A stretch of 64,000 bases of DNA. Source: Hungatella sp. UBA5385. Lineage in GTDB: Bacteria > Bacillota > Clostridia > Lachnospirales > Lachnospiraceae. Below the pieces are notes generated by a model. The model was not told where the DNA came from. It saw only the letters and a program-made list of their open reading frames with translations, and made no database searches. The DNA is taken from assembly GCA_002409995.1 (NCBI GenBank), contig DHOR01000041.1, positions 21,604 to 85,603 on the forward strand. Direction: 5' to 3'. This document shows, in pieces, positions 42,643-51,237 of this stretch (the stretch's first letter is position 1; every line of letters starts with the position of its first letter). Both the position numbers and the translations under genes were made by a program.

Positions 42643-44337
42643 ATGAACGCGTTTGATCGCTATGAGCAGTGGTGTACAAGCCCTGTATTTGATGTTGAAA
42701 CAAAAAAAGAACTAGAAGCAATCAGAGATAATCATGATGAAATCAACGACAGATTCTATAAAGAATTGGAATTTGGAACCGGCGGCCTGCGTGGCGTTAT
42801 CGGTGCTGGCACAAACCGTATGAACATCTATACAGTAGGAAAAGCCACACAGGGTCTGGCTGATTATATATTGAAGCAGGGCGGCAGTGACAAGGGAGTT
42901 GCACTGGCTTATGATTCCAGACATATGTCACCAGAATTCGCCAGATATGCAGCGCTTTGTCTCAATGCCAATGGGATTAAAACCTATCTGTTTGATAAGC
43001 TGGCTCCTACCCCCATGCTTTCATTTGCAGTCCGCAGACTGTCCTGTATTGCAGGTATTGTAATAACAGCCAGTCATAACCCTGCTGAGTATAATGGATA
43101 CAAGGTTTACTGGGAGGATGGCGCACAGATTACATTTCCTATGGATAAGGAAATTATTGCCTGCGTTAATGCTATCGATGATTATGCTGCTGTGAAATCC
43201 ATATCTGAACAGGAAGCTGCTGATCTGGGTCTTTTTCATTTGCTTGGAGAGGATATGGAAGAGGAATATAGAAAAGAACTGAAAAAAATGGTGCTTTCCG
43301 AAAAGGAATTAAAGGAAGCTGCTGATAAGATCAAGATTGTATACAGCCCTCTTCATGGAACAGGGAATCTGCCTGTTCAGCATATTCTGGCTGAGTTAGG
43401 ATTTACCAATGTGTATGTGGTAAAGGAACAGATGGAGCCTGATGGAAATTTCCCAACTGTACCTTACCCCAATCCTGAGGACAAAGGTGCATTTAAGCTT
43501 GCCCTTCAGCTTGCCAAAGAGAAGGATGCTGATCTTGTTCTTGCTACTGATCCTGATGCTGACCGTCTTGGTGTTTATGCAAAGGATGAGAAAACTGGTG
43601 AATATAGGATGTTTACCGGCAATATGTCAGGTATTCTGATCCTGAATTATCTGTTGTCAAGAAGACAGGAATTAGGTATTCTTCCGGAAAATGGTGCTGT
43701 TGTTAAGACCATTGTTACTACCAGAATGGCAGAGCCTGTTGCTGCTCATTATAATATGAAGCTGATCGATGTACTGACCGGCTTTAAGTATATTGGAGAG
43801 CAGATGAAGTATTTTGAAGAGACAGGGGATTACATCTATCAGTTTGGATTCGAGGAGAGCTACGGCTGTCTGGTGGAAGAGTGTGTCCGTGATAAAGACG
43901 CTGTTTCTGCAGTTATGACCTTATGTGAGGCTGCAGCTTATTATTATACAAAGGGAAGTTCTCTCTCTGAGGAAATGGATCGTCTCTATGAAACCTATGG
44001 TTATTATAAGGAAGATCTTGCTTCTGTGACTTTAAAGGGAGAAGACGGAGCCAATAAGATTAAGGCTATGATGGAAGAGATGAGGAGCAATCCTCCAAAA
44101 ACTGCCGGAGGTTTTCCTGTTCTTCAAATGGAGGATTATCTTTCAGAAACAACAGGTTTACCAAAATCTAATGTTCTTCGGTTTGCATTGGCTGAGGATG
44201 CTTGGTTCTGTGTACGTCCATCAGGGACTGAACCTAAGATTAAGTTCTATTTTGGTGTAAAGGGAAGCTCTGTGAAAGATGCAGAAGAAAGACTTGAGAG
44301 GCTGAAAGAAGATGTTTTGGCTTATGGGACAAGATAG
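42643..44337 (+). CDS. Phosphoglucomutase/phosphomannomutase
   Basis: 564 residues of the alpha-D-phosphohexomutase superfamily. The active serine is in TASHNPAEYNGYK (Ser about 144); metal binding DPDADRLGV; sugar-binding GFEESYGCL; phosphate-binding RPSGTEPKIKFY. All four domains are present. It should convert mannose 1-phosphate from the two GH130 enzymes to mannose 6-phosphate, or glucose 1-phosphate to glucose 6-phosphate. Location in the mannan operon favours the former. It overlaps the following esterase gene by 26 bp. Confidence 0.93.
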   Translation: MNAFDRYEQWCTSPVFDVETKKELEAIRDNHDEINDRFYKELEFGTGGLRGVIGAGTNRMNIYTVGKATQGLADYILKQGGSDKGVALAYDSRHMSPEFARYAALCLNANGIKTYLFDKLAPTPMLSFAVRRLSCIAGIVITASHNPAEYNGYKVYWEDGAQITFPMDKEIIACVNAIDDYAAVKSISEQEAADLGLFHLLGEDMEEEYRKELKKMVLSEKELKEAADKIKIVYSPLHGTGNLPVQHILAELGFTNVYVVKEQMEPDGNFPTVPYPNPEDKGAFKLALQLAKEKDADLVLATDPDADRLGVYAKDEKTGEYRMFTGNMSGILILNYLLSRRQELGILPENGAVVKTIVTTRMAEPVAAHYNMKLIDVLTGFKYIGEQMKYFEETGDYIYQFGFEESYGCLVEECVRDKDAVSAVMTLCEAAAYYYTKGSSLSEEMDRLYETYGYYKEDLASVTLKGEDGANKIKAMMEEMRSNPPKTAGGFPVLQMEDYLSETTGLPKSNVLRFALAEDAWFCVRPSGTEPKIKFYFGVKGSSVKDAEERLERLKEDVLAYGTR

Positions 44338-45562
44338 GCTTCGTGGGATACATTTGGGGAATAGTGATAGAATTGAAAAAGTGATGGAAAAAGCCAGTCA
44401 GGGGAAGCCAGTTGTACTGGCTTTTCTTGGTGGTTCTATTACGCAGGGGTCTCTGGCTTCGAGCCCTGAGAAATGTTATGCATATCTTGTGTATCAGTGG
44501 TGGAGGGAGATGTTTCCTGATGTGGAATTTCAGTATATTAATGCTGGGATTGGAGGAACCACCTCTCAGTTTGGGTGTGCAAGAGTGCGGGAAGATGTGC
44601 TGGCTTATGAGCCGGACTTTGTTGTGGTGGATTTTACTGTTAATGACGAAAATACAGAGCTGTTTCTGGAGACTTATGAAAGTCTGATACGGATATTGCT
44701 GTCAGATGAATGTGAGCCTGCTGTTATGGCTCTTTGTAATGTATATTATGATTCGGGTAAATCAGCTATGGATCAGCATAGAAGAGTGCTGGAGCATTAT
44801 GGAGTTCCTTATGTTTCTATAGGGGAGACGGTGTATGAGGATGTGTTGTGTGGGGGGATGAGAGTTGAGGAGATTACGTCGGATGGGCTTCATCCTAATG
44901 ATAGAGGGCATCGGGCGGTTGCGGATGTGGTATGTGGGTTGTTGGAGGTTGTGTTGAGTGGGAAGGCTGGGGATACTGGAGAAGATAGGTATAATGAAAG
45001 TCATGGAGATTCTGGTAAAGATAGGAATAATGAAAGTCATGGGGGCTCTGGTCTAAATGGAGATAATGAAATAGAGGTGTGTCCTATAGGTTCGATTGCT
45101 TCAAATCCCCTTACTAGTTGTTCCTATGAAAATGCAAGGCGATTGCAAAATGGAGATTCTGGAATCGTATGTAATGGATTCGAGATTGATTTTCGATATA
45201 AAAACGAAATTACAGATGTGTTTAAACATGGCTGGAGTGCTGTAAGAAAGGGGGCTTCTATCTGCTTTGAAGCGGAAGCACTCTGTCTTGCCATTCAGTA
45301 CCGTCGTACGATACACCAGCCTGCACCTGTTGCATTGGCATACGTTGATGACGACAGAGACAATGGAAAGATTTTAGATGGTAACTTTAATGAGACATGG
45401 GGAGATAGTTTGTCTATAGCAACACTTCTCCATCATGGTGAAGCAGGAAAGCATCTGGTGACAGTTGAAATTATAGATGGAGTGGAAGAGGATGAGACGC
45501 CTTTTTATCTGGTGTCTTTGATACAAGCTGGAATAGACTTAAAGAATGAATGTGAAAATTAA
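44312..45562 (+). CDS. CE17-like acetylesterase: SGNH domain, repeat linker, C-terminal carbohydrate-binding-like domain
   Basis: Up to 416 residues. The N-terminal SGNH domain has block I FLGGSITQGS (Ser about 42), VVVDFTVNDENTE (Asn of block III) and DGLHPNDRGH (Asp about 191, His about 194). Then a linker with two full and one partial 12-residue repeat (about residues 221-250, unit DSGKDRNNESHG). From about 280 a beta-rich domain follows, consistent with the CBM35-like module of the CE17 esterase of Roseburia. CE17 takes 2-O-acetyls from mannans, complementing CE2. The start is uncertain: 44312 or 44324. The 5' region overlaps the phosphohexomutase gene by 26 bp. Confidence 0.8.
   Translation: MFWLMGQDRLRGIHLGNSDRIEKVMEKASQGKPVVLAFLGGSITQGSLASSPEKCYAYLVYQWWREMFPDVEFQYINAGIGGTTSQFGCARVREDVLAYEPDFVVVDFTVNDENTELFLETYESLIRILLSDECEPAVMALCNVYYDSGKSAMDQHRRVLEHYGVPYVSIGETVYEDVLCGGMRVEEITSDGLHPNDRGHRAVADVVCGLLEVVLSGKAGDTGEDRYNESHGDSGKDRNNESHGGSGLNGDNEIEVCPIGSIASNPLTSCSYENARRLQNGDSGIVCNGFEIDFRYKNEITDVFKHGWSAVRKGASICFEAEALCLAIQYRRTIHQPAPVALAYVDDDRDNGKILDGNFNETWGDSLSIATLLHHGEAGKHLVTVEIIDGVEEDETPFYLVSLIQAGIDLKNECEN
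44972..45070 (+). repeat. 36-bp tandem repeat in the CE17-like gene
   Basis: Two 36-base units (44972-45007 and 45008-45043), about 83% alike, and a 27-base partial third unit, in frame, coding the Asp/Gly/Asn/Ser-rich linker. A whole number of codons per unit means copy-number changes would only lengthen or shorten the linker. Confidence 0.85.
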
Positions 45563-45601
45563 ATTTACCAATAAACAATAAAAACGGAGGCATGAAATAT
45601 T

Positions 45602-46960
45602 ATGGGATTTCGCAAAGACTTTGTATGGGGAGCAGCCACCTCCTCCTACCAAATTGAAGGTTCTCCAAAAGAGGATGGAAAAGGGCTTAATATATGGGAT
45701 GTGTTTTGTAAAGAACCCGGAAAGATTTATGAGGGACATAACGGAGATATCGCTTGCGATCATTATAATCGTTATAAAGAAGATGTTCAGATAATGAAAG
45801 AAATGGGATTGAAAGCTTATCGTTTTTCTATAAGCTGGGCAAGAATATTGCCAAATGGAATTGGTACTGTTTCTCAAAAAGGGTTGGAGTTTTATAGTAA
45901 TCTCATTGATGAACTTTTAAAAAATGGCATTGAGCCCTATATCACTTTATTTCACTGGGATTTCCCCTATCAGCTATATATTCGGGGCGGCTGGCTGAAT
46001 CCAGACTGCATAAACTGGTTTGCAGAGTATGCCAGAATCGTTACAGAGGCCTATTCTGACCGTGTAACTCATTTTATTACCTTTAATGAGCCCCAGTGTT
46101 TTATAGGGCTTGGTCATGTGACAGGAGACCATGCGCCAGGGCTTAAGAACCCTATGACTGATACATTTTTAATGGCTCATCATGTGATGATGGCTCATGG
46201 AAAAGCAGTATTGGCCATTCGTGCTGCTGCTAAACAGCCTGTATTGATTGGATATGCTCCAACTGGCACCATGTTTTATCCGAAGACAGACAGCGTTGAA
46301 GATATTGAAGCTGCCAGATATACCCTTTTTGCCTCCAATCCGGAGCTTAAGAGATGGAGCTGGAATGTCAGCTGGTGGAGTGATCCTGTTCTTCTTGGCT
46401 CTTATCCTGAGGATGGACTGAAGTTATATGAACCATGGCTTCCTGAAATTAAGCAGGAGGATATGAAGCTGATTCACCAACCTTTGGACTTCTATGGCCA
46501 AAATATTTATAATGGCTACCGCATCAGTGCAGGAGATGATGGTCTGCCTAATTTTATAAAACGTGAGGAAGGCTTTTCTAAAACAGCAACTCAGTGGCCG
46601 GTGACTCCTGAATGTCTGTATTGGGGGCCTAAGTTTCTCTATGAGAGATATAAGCTTCCTATTATAATTACTGAGAATGGATTATCCTGTCATGATGTTC
46701 TCTCTCTGGATGGAAAAGTTCATGATCCTAATAGGATTGATTTTCTTTCCCGGTATTTAGGGGAGTTAAAGAGGGCGGCTGCTGATGGAACCGATATTCT
46801 GGGGTATTTTCAGTGGTCTCTTATGGATAATTTTGAATGGGAGAAGGGGTATTCGGAGCGATTTGGGTTGGTTTATGTGAATTTTCAGACACAAGAGAGA
46901 ATTCTTAAGGATTCTGCTTATTGGTATAAAAAGGTAATGGAAAGTAATGGAGATTTTTGA
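45602..46960 (+). CDS. GH1 family beta-glucosidase
   Basis: 452 residues. The family 1 signature is complete: FVWGAATSSYQIEG at the N-terminus, acid/base Glu about 163 in TFNEPQ, nucleophile Glu about 358 in IITENGLS, and WSLMDNFEWEKGY near the C-terminus. It removes non-reducing beta-linked glucose or related sugars (glucomannan-derived oligosaccharides fit the context). No signal peptide, so cytosolic. Preceded by AAACGGAGG and 39 bp after the CE17-like gene; last gene of the mannan operon. No clear terminator was seen behind it. Confidence 0.93.
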   Translation: MGFRKDFVWGAATSSYQIEGSPKEDGKGLNIWDVFCKEPGKIYEGHNGDIACDHYNRYKEDVQIMKEMGLKAYRFSISWARILPNGIGTVSQKGLEFYSNLIDELLKNGIEPYITLFHWDFPYQLYIRGGWLNPDCINWFAEYARIVTEAYSDRVTHFITFNEPQCFIGLGHVTGDHAPGLKNPMTDTFLMAHHVMMAHGKAVLAIRAAAKQPVLIGYAPTGTMFYPKTDSVEDIEAARYTLFASNPELKRWSWNVSWWSDPVLLGSYPEDGLKLYEPWLPEIKQEDMKLIHQPLDFYGQNIYNGYRISAGDDGLPNFIKREEGFSKTATQWPVTPECLYWGPKFLYERYKLPIIITENGLSCHDVLSLDGKVHDPNRIDFLSRYLGELKRAAADGTDILGYFQWSLMDNFEWEKGYSERFGLVYVNFQTQERILKDSAYWYKKVMESNGDF

Positions 46961-47116
46961 ATGATATACTCTGGTCAATCTGTATAAAATAGTATGGAAA
47001 ACCAAACAAATTCTTTGTAAAACTATAGATGTTGTATAAAAATAATTATTTATCTAATTGAATTTCATCAAAAAATTATATTTTTTTGTATTTTATAGAA
47101 TACTTAAAATAAGGGG

Positions 47117-47145
47117 TGGCAAAATAAAGAGTTTTGTAATATAAT
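47117..47145 (+). promoter_or_regulatory. Candidate promoter of the polysaccharide cluster
   Basis: A perfect TATAAT (47140-47145) follows a weak TGGCAA (47117-47122) at 17 bases. Downstream, TTTGAATTTATG occurs twice (47172-47183 and 47187-47198, 15-bp period) directly before the ribosome site of the first gene. The 250-bp gap otherwise holds no ORF. Confidence 0.4.
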
Positions 47146-47210
47146 TGCTATTAAGCATAAAATTACTTGGTTTTGAATTTATGTGATTTGAATTTATGAA
47201 AGGATATATT

Positions 47211-47930
47211 ATGACAGAATATATTATTGATATTCATGCACACATATTGCCGGGTATTGATGATGGTTCGACTAATCTGGAAGAATCTGCACAAATGCTT
47301 GATAAAGCATTTAACCAAGGGATACACACTATTATTGCAACCCCTCATTTCAAGAGAAAGCAAAACTTAGATCAGCTTAAAGCTCTAATCAATGATCTGA
47401 TTAAGGAAGCAAAGAAAATCGATCCTGATTTTCGGATTTTTCTTGGTCAAGAACTTTTATATTTTGATAGTTTAGTTGATTATCTTAAAGAGGGAAAAGC
47501 CCTAACTCTGGCAAATAGCCGTTATGTTCTAGTGGAATTTATGCCAGATGTTATCTATAATAACCTTTATCAGTGGGTTCGTAAAATTCTTATGGCTGGA
47601 TATTTACCCGTTATTGCTCATGTAGAGCGGTATCATTGTTTGAAGAAAGAAGGTCGTTTACAGGAACTGATATCTATCGGTTGTTATTTACAGATGAATT
47701 ACAGGAGTGTTCAGGGGAATATATTTGATGCCAATGCGAGATGGTGTAAAAAAGCCCTTATAAATCAATATATCCATTTTTTGTCAACTGATATGCATCA
47801 CATTAATTATCGAACACCAGTAATTGATAAGAGTATGGATTGGCTTAAACGCAATCTGAATGCTGAGTATTTATCAGCCATAACAAGCCAAAATGCTAAT
47901 AGTATCATAGAAAATCAAGTGTTACGTTGA
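47211..47930 (+). CDS. CpsB/CapC family protein-tyrosine phosphatase (PHP domain)
   Basis: 239 residues. A PHP metal-dependent phosphatase with IIDIHAHILPGIDDGS (His 9 and 11 as metal ligands) and TIIATPHF and HVERYHC further on. In Streptococcus, CpsB dephosphorylates the tyrosine kinase CpsD and so tunes capsule length. The start at 47211 follows GAAAGGA by 7 bases; an in-frame ATG at 47196 precedes that site. It is the first gene of the exopolysaccharide operon, followed by the chain-length regulator and the kinase. Confidence 0.9.
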   Translation: MTEYIIDIHAHILPGIDDGSTNLEESAQMLDKAFNQGIHTIIATPHFKRKQNLDQLKALINDLIKEAKKIDPDFRIFLGQELLYFDSLVDYLKEGKALTLANSRYVLVEFMPDVIYNNLYQWVRKILMAGYLPVIAHVERYHCLKKEGRLQELISIGCYLQMNYRSVQGNIFDANARWCKKALINQYIHFLSTDMHHINYRTPVIDKSMDWLKRNLNAEYLSAITSQNANSIIENQVLR

Positions 47931-47971
47931 AGTTTACAAACTTACTAAACATAAAGGAATGAAAATTTATT

Positions 47972-48712
47972 ATGGAAAAGCAATATGATTTAGAGGATGA
48001 AATTGAAATTGATTTACGCGAGGTTTTCTATGCACTATGGAAACGATTGTGGCTCATATGTCTTGCATTGATTATTGGAGGTGGGTTAACTACTTTATAC
48101 TGTAAAGTCATACTTATACCCCAATATACATCTACTTCTATGGTTTACATACTTTCTAAAGAAACAACATTGACTTCTCTGGCAGATTTGCAGATAGGAA
48201 GTCAGCTGACCAAGGATTACAGAGTAGTTGCTACCAGCAGACCGGTACTTCAGGAGGTTATTGATACACTTAATCTGGATCGTGATTATGACGATTTAAA
48301 AGAATCTCTTATTTTTGACAATCCTAAAGATACACGTGTATTGAGTATCTCTATAGAAGATCCTGATCCAGTCAAAGCCAAAGCAATTGTGGATACGGTT
48401 GCTAAGGTTTCTTCCAAGCATATTGGAGATATTATGGAGATGACTCCACCGAAAATTATTGAAGATGGTTTTGTGGCTACGAAAAAAAGCAGCCCTAATG
48501 TAACCCGCAATGCTGCTATTGGTGGATTGGCTGCAGCAATTGCAGTAGCAGGTTTGATAACTCTTAAGGTGGTATTAAATGATACCATTCGAAGCGAAGA
48601 GGATGTGGAAAAATATCTGCAGCTATCTGTATTGGCAGCTATACCTGAACGAGAAGAAGCGCGTGTCTCTGTAAAAGGTAAAAAAAGCAGAAGAAAGAAA
48701 GGGAGGGGATAG
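47972..48712 (+). CDS. Polysaccharide chain-length regulator (CpsC/Wzz family)
   Basis: 246 residues, two membrane helices (about 25-45 and 175-195) flanking an extracellular Wzz domain. The N-terminus EIDLREVFYALWKRLWLICLALIIGGG is typical of Wzz proteins, and the second helix is followed by a cytoplasmic tail of about 45 residues ending in a Lys/Arg stretch. It activates the kinase CpsD and controls polymer length. It ends 3 bp before the kinase gene. Confidence 0.92.
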   Translation: MEKQYDLEDEIEIDLREVFYALWKRLWLICLALIIGGGLTTLYCKVILIPQYTSTSMVYILSKETTLTSLADLQIGSQLTKDYRVVATSRPVLQEVIDTLNLDRDYDDLKESLIFDNPKDTRVLSISIEDPDPVKAKAIVDTVAKVSSKHIGDIMEMTPPKIIEDGFVATKKSSPNVTRNAAIGGLAAAIAVAGLITLKVVLNDTIRSEEDVEKYLQLSVLAAIPEREEARVSVKGKKSRRKKGRG

Positions 48713-48715
48713 GTT

Positions 48716-49432
48716 GTGACTCAAGATGTAGTATTAAATAATCACTTGTCAGATGATTTTGCATTTGATGAAGCTATTAAAACGTTACGTACGAATATTC
48801 GTTTTTGTGGAAACAATATCCGCACTATTATGCTGACCAGTTCAACTCCTAATGAAGGAAAAAGCAGTATTACATTTTCCCTAGCAAGTTCTCTGGCAGA
48901 AACGGGTCAGAAGACCTTACTTATAGATGCTGATATTCGTAAATCCGTATTTGTATCCAGATATCACTTAAATAAAGACGTACACGGTTTATCTCAATAC
49001 TTAAGTGGACAAGTGTCTTTGAATAGTGTTCTATACAGCACCAATACCGAAAATTTAGATATGATATTTTCCGGACCATATTCTCCGAACCCAGCAGAGC
49101 TTTTAGAAGAAGCGGGGTTTCAAGATTTGATAAAATGGGCTAAAGAAAGATATGATTATGTAATCATAGATACTCCGCCGATCAACAATGTAATTGATGC
49201 TGCAATTATCGCAAAGGAATGTGATGGTGCAGTTATGGTCATTGAAAGTGGAGGTATAAGCTATCGTATGGCTCAACGTTTAAAACTTCAACTAGAGAAA
49301 AGCGGCTGCAGAATTCTTGGAGCAGTGTTGAATAAAGTTGGAAGAGGATATAGTGGATACTATGGAAAGTATGGTCGATATGGTAAATATGATAAATACT
49401 ATGGTGAGAAACCGGAGAGTGTAAATGACTAA
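48716..49432 (+). CDS. CpsD/CapB family tyrosine-protein kinase
   Basis: 238 residues with a P-loop SSTPNEGKSS (about 41-50), Walker A' LLIDADIRKS and Walker B YVIIDTPP. The C-terminus has eight tyrosines packed in about 20 residues (GYSGYYGKYGRYGKYDKYY), the autophosphorylation cluster. BY-kinases work with the Wzz partner encoded just upstream. The start is GTG at 48716, with GGGGATAGG upstream. It overlaps the LCP gene by 8 bp. Confidence 0.94.
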   Translation: MTQDVVLNNHLSDDFAFDEAIKTLRTNIRFCGNNIRTIMLTSSTPNEGKSSITFSLASSLAETGQKTLLIDADIRKSVFVSRYHLNKDVHGLSQYLSGQVSLNSVLYSTNTENLDMIFSGPYSPNPAELLEEAGFQDLIKWAKERYDYVIIDTPPINNVIDAAIIAKECDGAVMVIESGGISYRMAQRLKLQLEKSGCRILGAVLNKVGRGYSGYYGKYGRYGKYDKYYGEKPESVND

Positions 49433-50438
49433 GAAGTGGAAACTGATTAAGATTCTGACCGGTATTTTTCTTCTCATAGTACTTGTTTGGTTTTTCTGGT
49501 ATTCTTATATTTTATACCAGCGAAAAATAGAAATGAGCAAAAGCATTCAGGAGTCCAATTATGAAATTGTAACTCCGACAGATTCATCTGTGTTATATGA
49601 TGGTAAGAGATATGAGAGAGATCCATCTATTAAGGCTTTTCTCTGTATTGGTGTCGACAGCTCAGGAGAATTAGAGCAACGGGTAACTGGGGACGGAGGA
49701 CAAGCTGATGGAGTGTTCGTGGTTGCTTACGATGCAGCCAGAGATCAAGTTAAGATCCTTATGATACCAAGAGATACTATGACTCCTATAACGTTGACGG
49801 ATCTGAGTGGTAATGTACTTGGGAAAGATGTCCAGCATATTACTTTAGCATATGGCTATGGAGATGGTAGAGAGCTTAGCTGCCAAAGAATGGCAGAAGC
49901 AGTATCTGAACTTCTGGGTGGTCTTACTATCGATGGTTATCTGGCTATGAATACCAGTATGATCTCTCAGTTGAACGATCTGGTTGGTGGAGTTACCGTG
50001 CATATTGAGAATGACGGAATGGAACATCGGGATCCAGCTTTAATAAAAGGGAATGAAGTTAAGTTAAGTGGTAAGCAAGCGGAAATATTTGTTCGTTACC
50101 GTGATATAACTATTGATAATAGTGCTCTCCACAGAATGTCGCAGCAGAGAGAATACATAGAAGGTTATATGGAGGCCATACAGAAACAGGCTGCCAGAGA
50201 TGACCAAACAATCGTTAAGATTATGAATATGATTGAAGATCATATGATAACAAATTTGTCCAAAGATCAATATTTGAATATAGGTAAGGCTGTTTTATAC
50301 AGCGATGAGAAATTAGGGCAGGATGATATTCTGACAATTCCTGGAGAAGGGGTTGTTACAGATTATTTTGATGAATATCATTACGACCCAGATGGAACCC
50401 GACAAATGGTTCTGGATTTGTTTTATCGGGAGAGGTAA
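49425..50438 (+). CDS. LytR-CpsA-Psr (LCP) family glycopolymer ligase
   Basis: 337 residues. One N-terminal membrane helix (about 9-28) and an extracellular LCP domain with LCIGVDSSGE, MIPRDTMTPI (Arg and Asp contact the pyrophosphate of the lipid carrier) and DGYLAMN. LCP proteins transfer capsule or teichoic-acid polymer from undecaprenyl pyrophosphate to peptidoglycan. It begins within the kinase gene. This product may attach the polymer made by the cluster to the wall. Confidence 0.9.
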   Translation: MTKKWKLIKILTGIFLLIVLVWFFWYSYILYQRKIEMSKSIQESNYEIVTPTDSSVLYDGKRYERDPSIKAFLCIGVDSSGELEQRVTGDGGQADGVFVVAYDAARDQVKILMIPRDTMTPITLTDLSGNVLGKDVQHITLAYGYGDGRELSCQRMAEAVSELLGGLTIDGYLAMNTSMISQLNDLVGGVTVHIENDGMEHRDPALIKGNEVKLSGKQAEIFVRYRDITIDNSALHRMSQQREYIEGYMEAIQKQAARDDQTIVKIMNMIEDHMITNLSKDQYLNIGKAVLYSDEKLGQDDILTIPGEGVVTDYFDEYHYDPDGTRQMVLDLFYRER

Positions 50439-50479
50439 TGAAAAAGCTTATGATCCGCACAATTATGTGCAGTTATAAG

Positions 50480-50498
50480 GATAAAGTTTAACTTTATC
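50480..50498 (+). repeat. Perfect 9-1-9 palindrome before the secreted-protein gene
   Basis: GATAAAGTTTAACTTTATC is a perfect inverted repeat with a single central base. A second small hairpin GCACA-ATTA-TGTGC (50457-50470) precedes it. It lies 15 bases upstream of the AAAGGAGA ribosome site, so it may be an operator or an RNA stem in the leader. Confidence 0.7.
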
Positions 50499-50524
50499 AA
50501 CTTAAAGAAAGGAGAAAGAATCCA

Positions 50525-51085
50525 ATGAAAAAGAGAGCTTTTGCAATTCTATTAACAGCTGCTTTAGTTGCAGTTCAGCCAATTAGTGCTTTTGCAGCTA
50601 GTAGTGTCAGCACAGGTGGTTCTAGTGTAACTACTACAAACCCAACAGTTACTGCTGATGGTCAGTCTTTAAGCACTAACGGTGCTGGAAGTAAAGCAGC
50701 TGATGTAGCAGCAGTATTTGCTCAGGGAGCAGCTGAAACAGCAGGTCTTCCAGAGCAGGTAGTAGCTTCTATAGCCAGCATCAATTCTGGTGCAAATTTA
50801 GCATCAAGTGTTGGCAAAGCAGAGTTGGAGGGTTACGCAGCTTTGACTAAAACTGCTGCAGTTGTCTTAAATGATAAGACTACTAATGCAGTTGCAAACA
50901 AAGAAGTACCTGTAACTCTTTACATTCCAAACCTTCTTGAAGGTCTTCAGAATGTTAAGATTCTCTATTATGAGAATGCAACAGGTCAGTGGAAGGTTAT
51001 TGAGCCTACTGCAATTGACTTTGCAAACAAAACTATTACTTTCAATATGTTTGGTTCTGGTACAGTAACTATTATCCATAAGTAA
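50525..51085 (+). CDS. Small secreted protein of unknown function
   Basis: 186 residues. A signal peptide (about 1-24, ending with AFA) precedes a mature protein rich in Ala, Ser, Thr, Val and Gly. The first 40 mature residues are a Ser/Thr/Gly-rich segment, followed by a helical Ala-rich region (AAVFAQGAAETAGLPEQVVAS) and a C-terminal beta-rich region (VPVTLYIPNLLEGLQNVKIL, YYENATGQWKVIEP). No cell-wall anchor motif, no cysteine and no catalytic motif. Strong ribosome site AAAGGAGA. It lies between the LCP and priming-transferase genes. I do not recognise the family. Confidence 0.75.
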   Translation: MKKRAFAILLTAALVAVQPISAFAASSVSTGGSSVTTTNPTVTADGQSLSTNGAGSKAADVAAVFAQGAAETAGLPEQVVASIASINSGANLASSVGKAELEGYAALTKTAAVVLNDKTTNAVANKEVPVTLYIPNLLEGLQNVKILYYENATGQWKVIEPTAIDFANKTITFNMFGSGTVTIIHK

Positions 51086-51100
51086 TTGTATGATAATAGA

Positions 51101-51153
51101 AAGAGGGGGAGTTCTGTAATGAAGCTCAGGCTCAATACAGTCTCCCCTTTTTC
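51101..51153 (+). terminator. Terminator after the secreted-protein gene
   Basis: GGGGAG (51106-51111) pairs with CTCCCC (51142-51147), extended by CTGTA/TACAG after a small internal loop, and TTTTTCC follows. The stem would end or attenuate transcription before the downstream polymer-synthesis genes. Confidence 0.75.
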
Positions 51154-51237
51154 CAAAGCAATTTGACCAGAATACAAAGAAGTCTTTATACTGTGGTGAG
51201 ATTGTTTGTATTAATTTCTAAATCGGAGGTTGGGGGT

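Noticed and set aside
44312..44337. Frameshift or fusion between the phosphohexomutase and the CE17-like gene
   Set aside because: Both frames are intact with complete domains; the 26-bp overlap is an ordinary operon junction.
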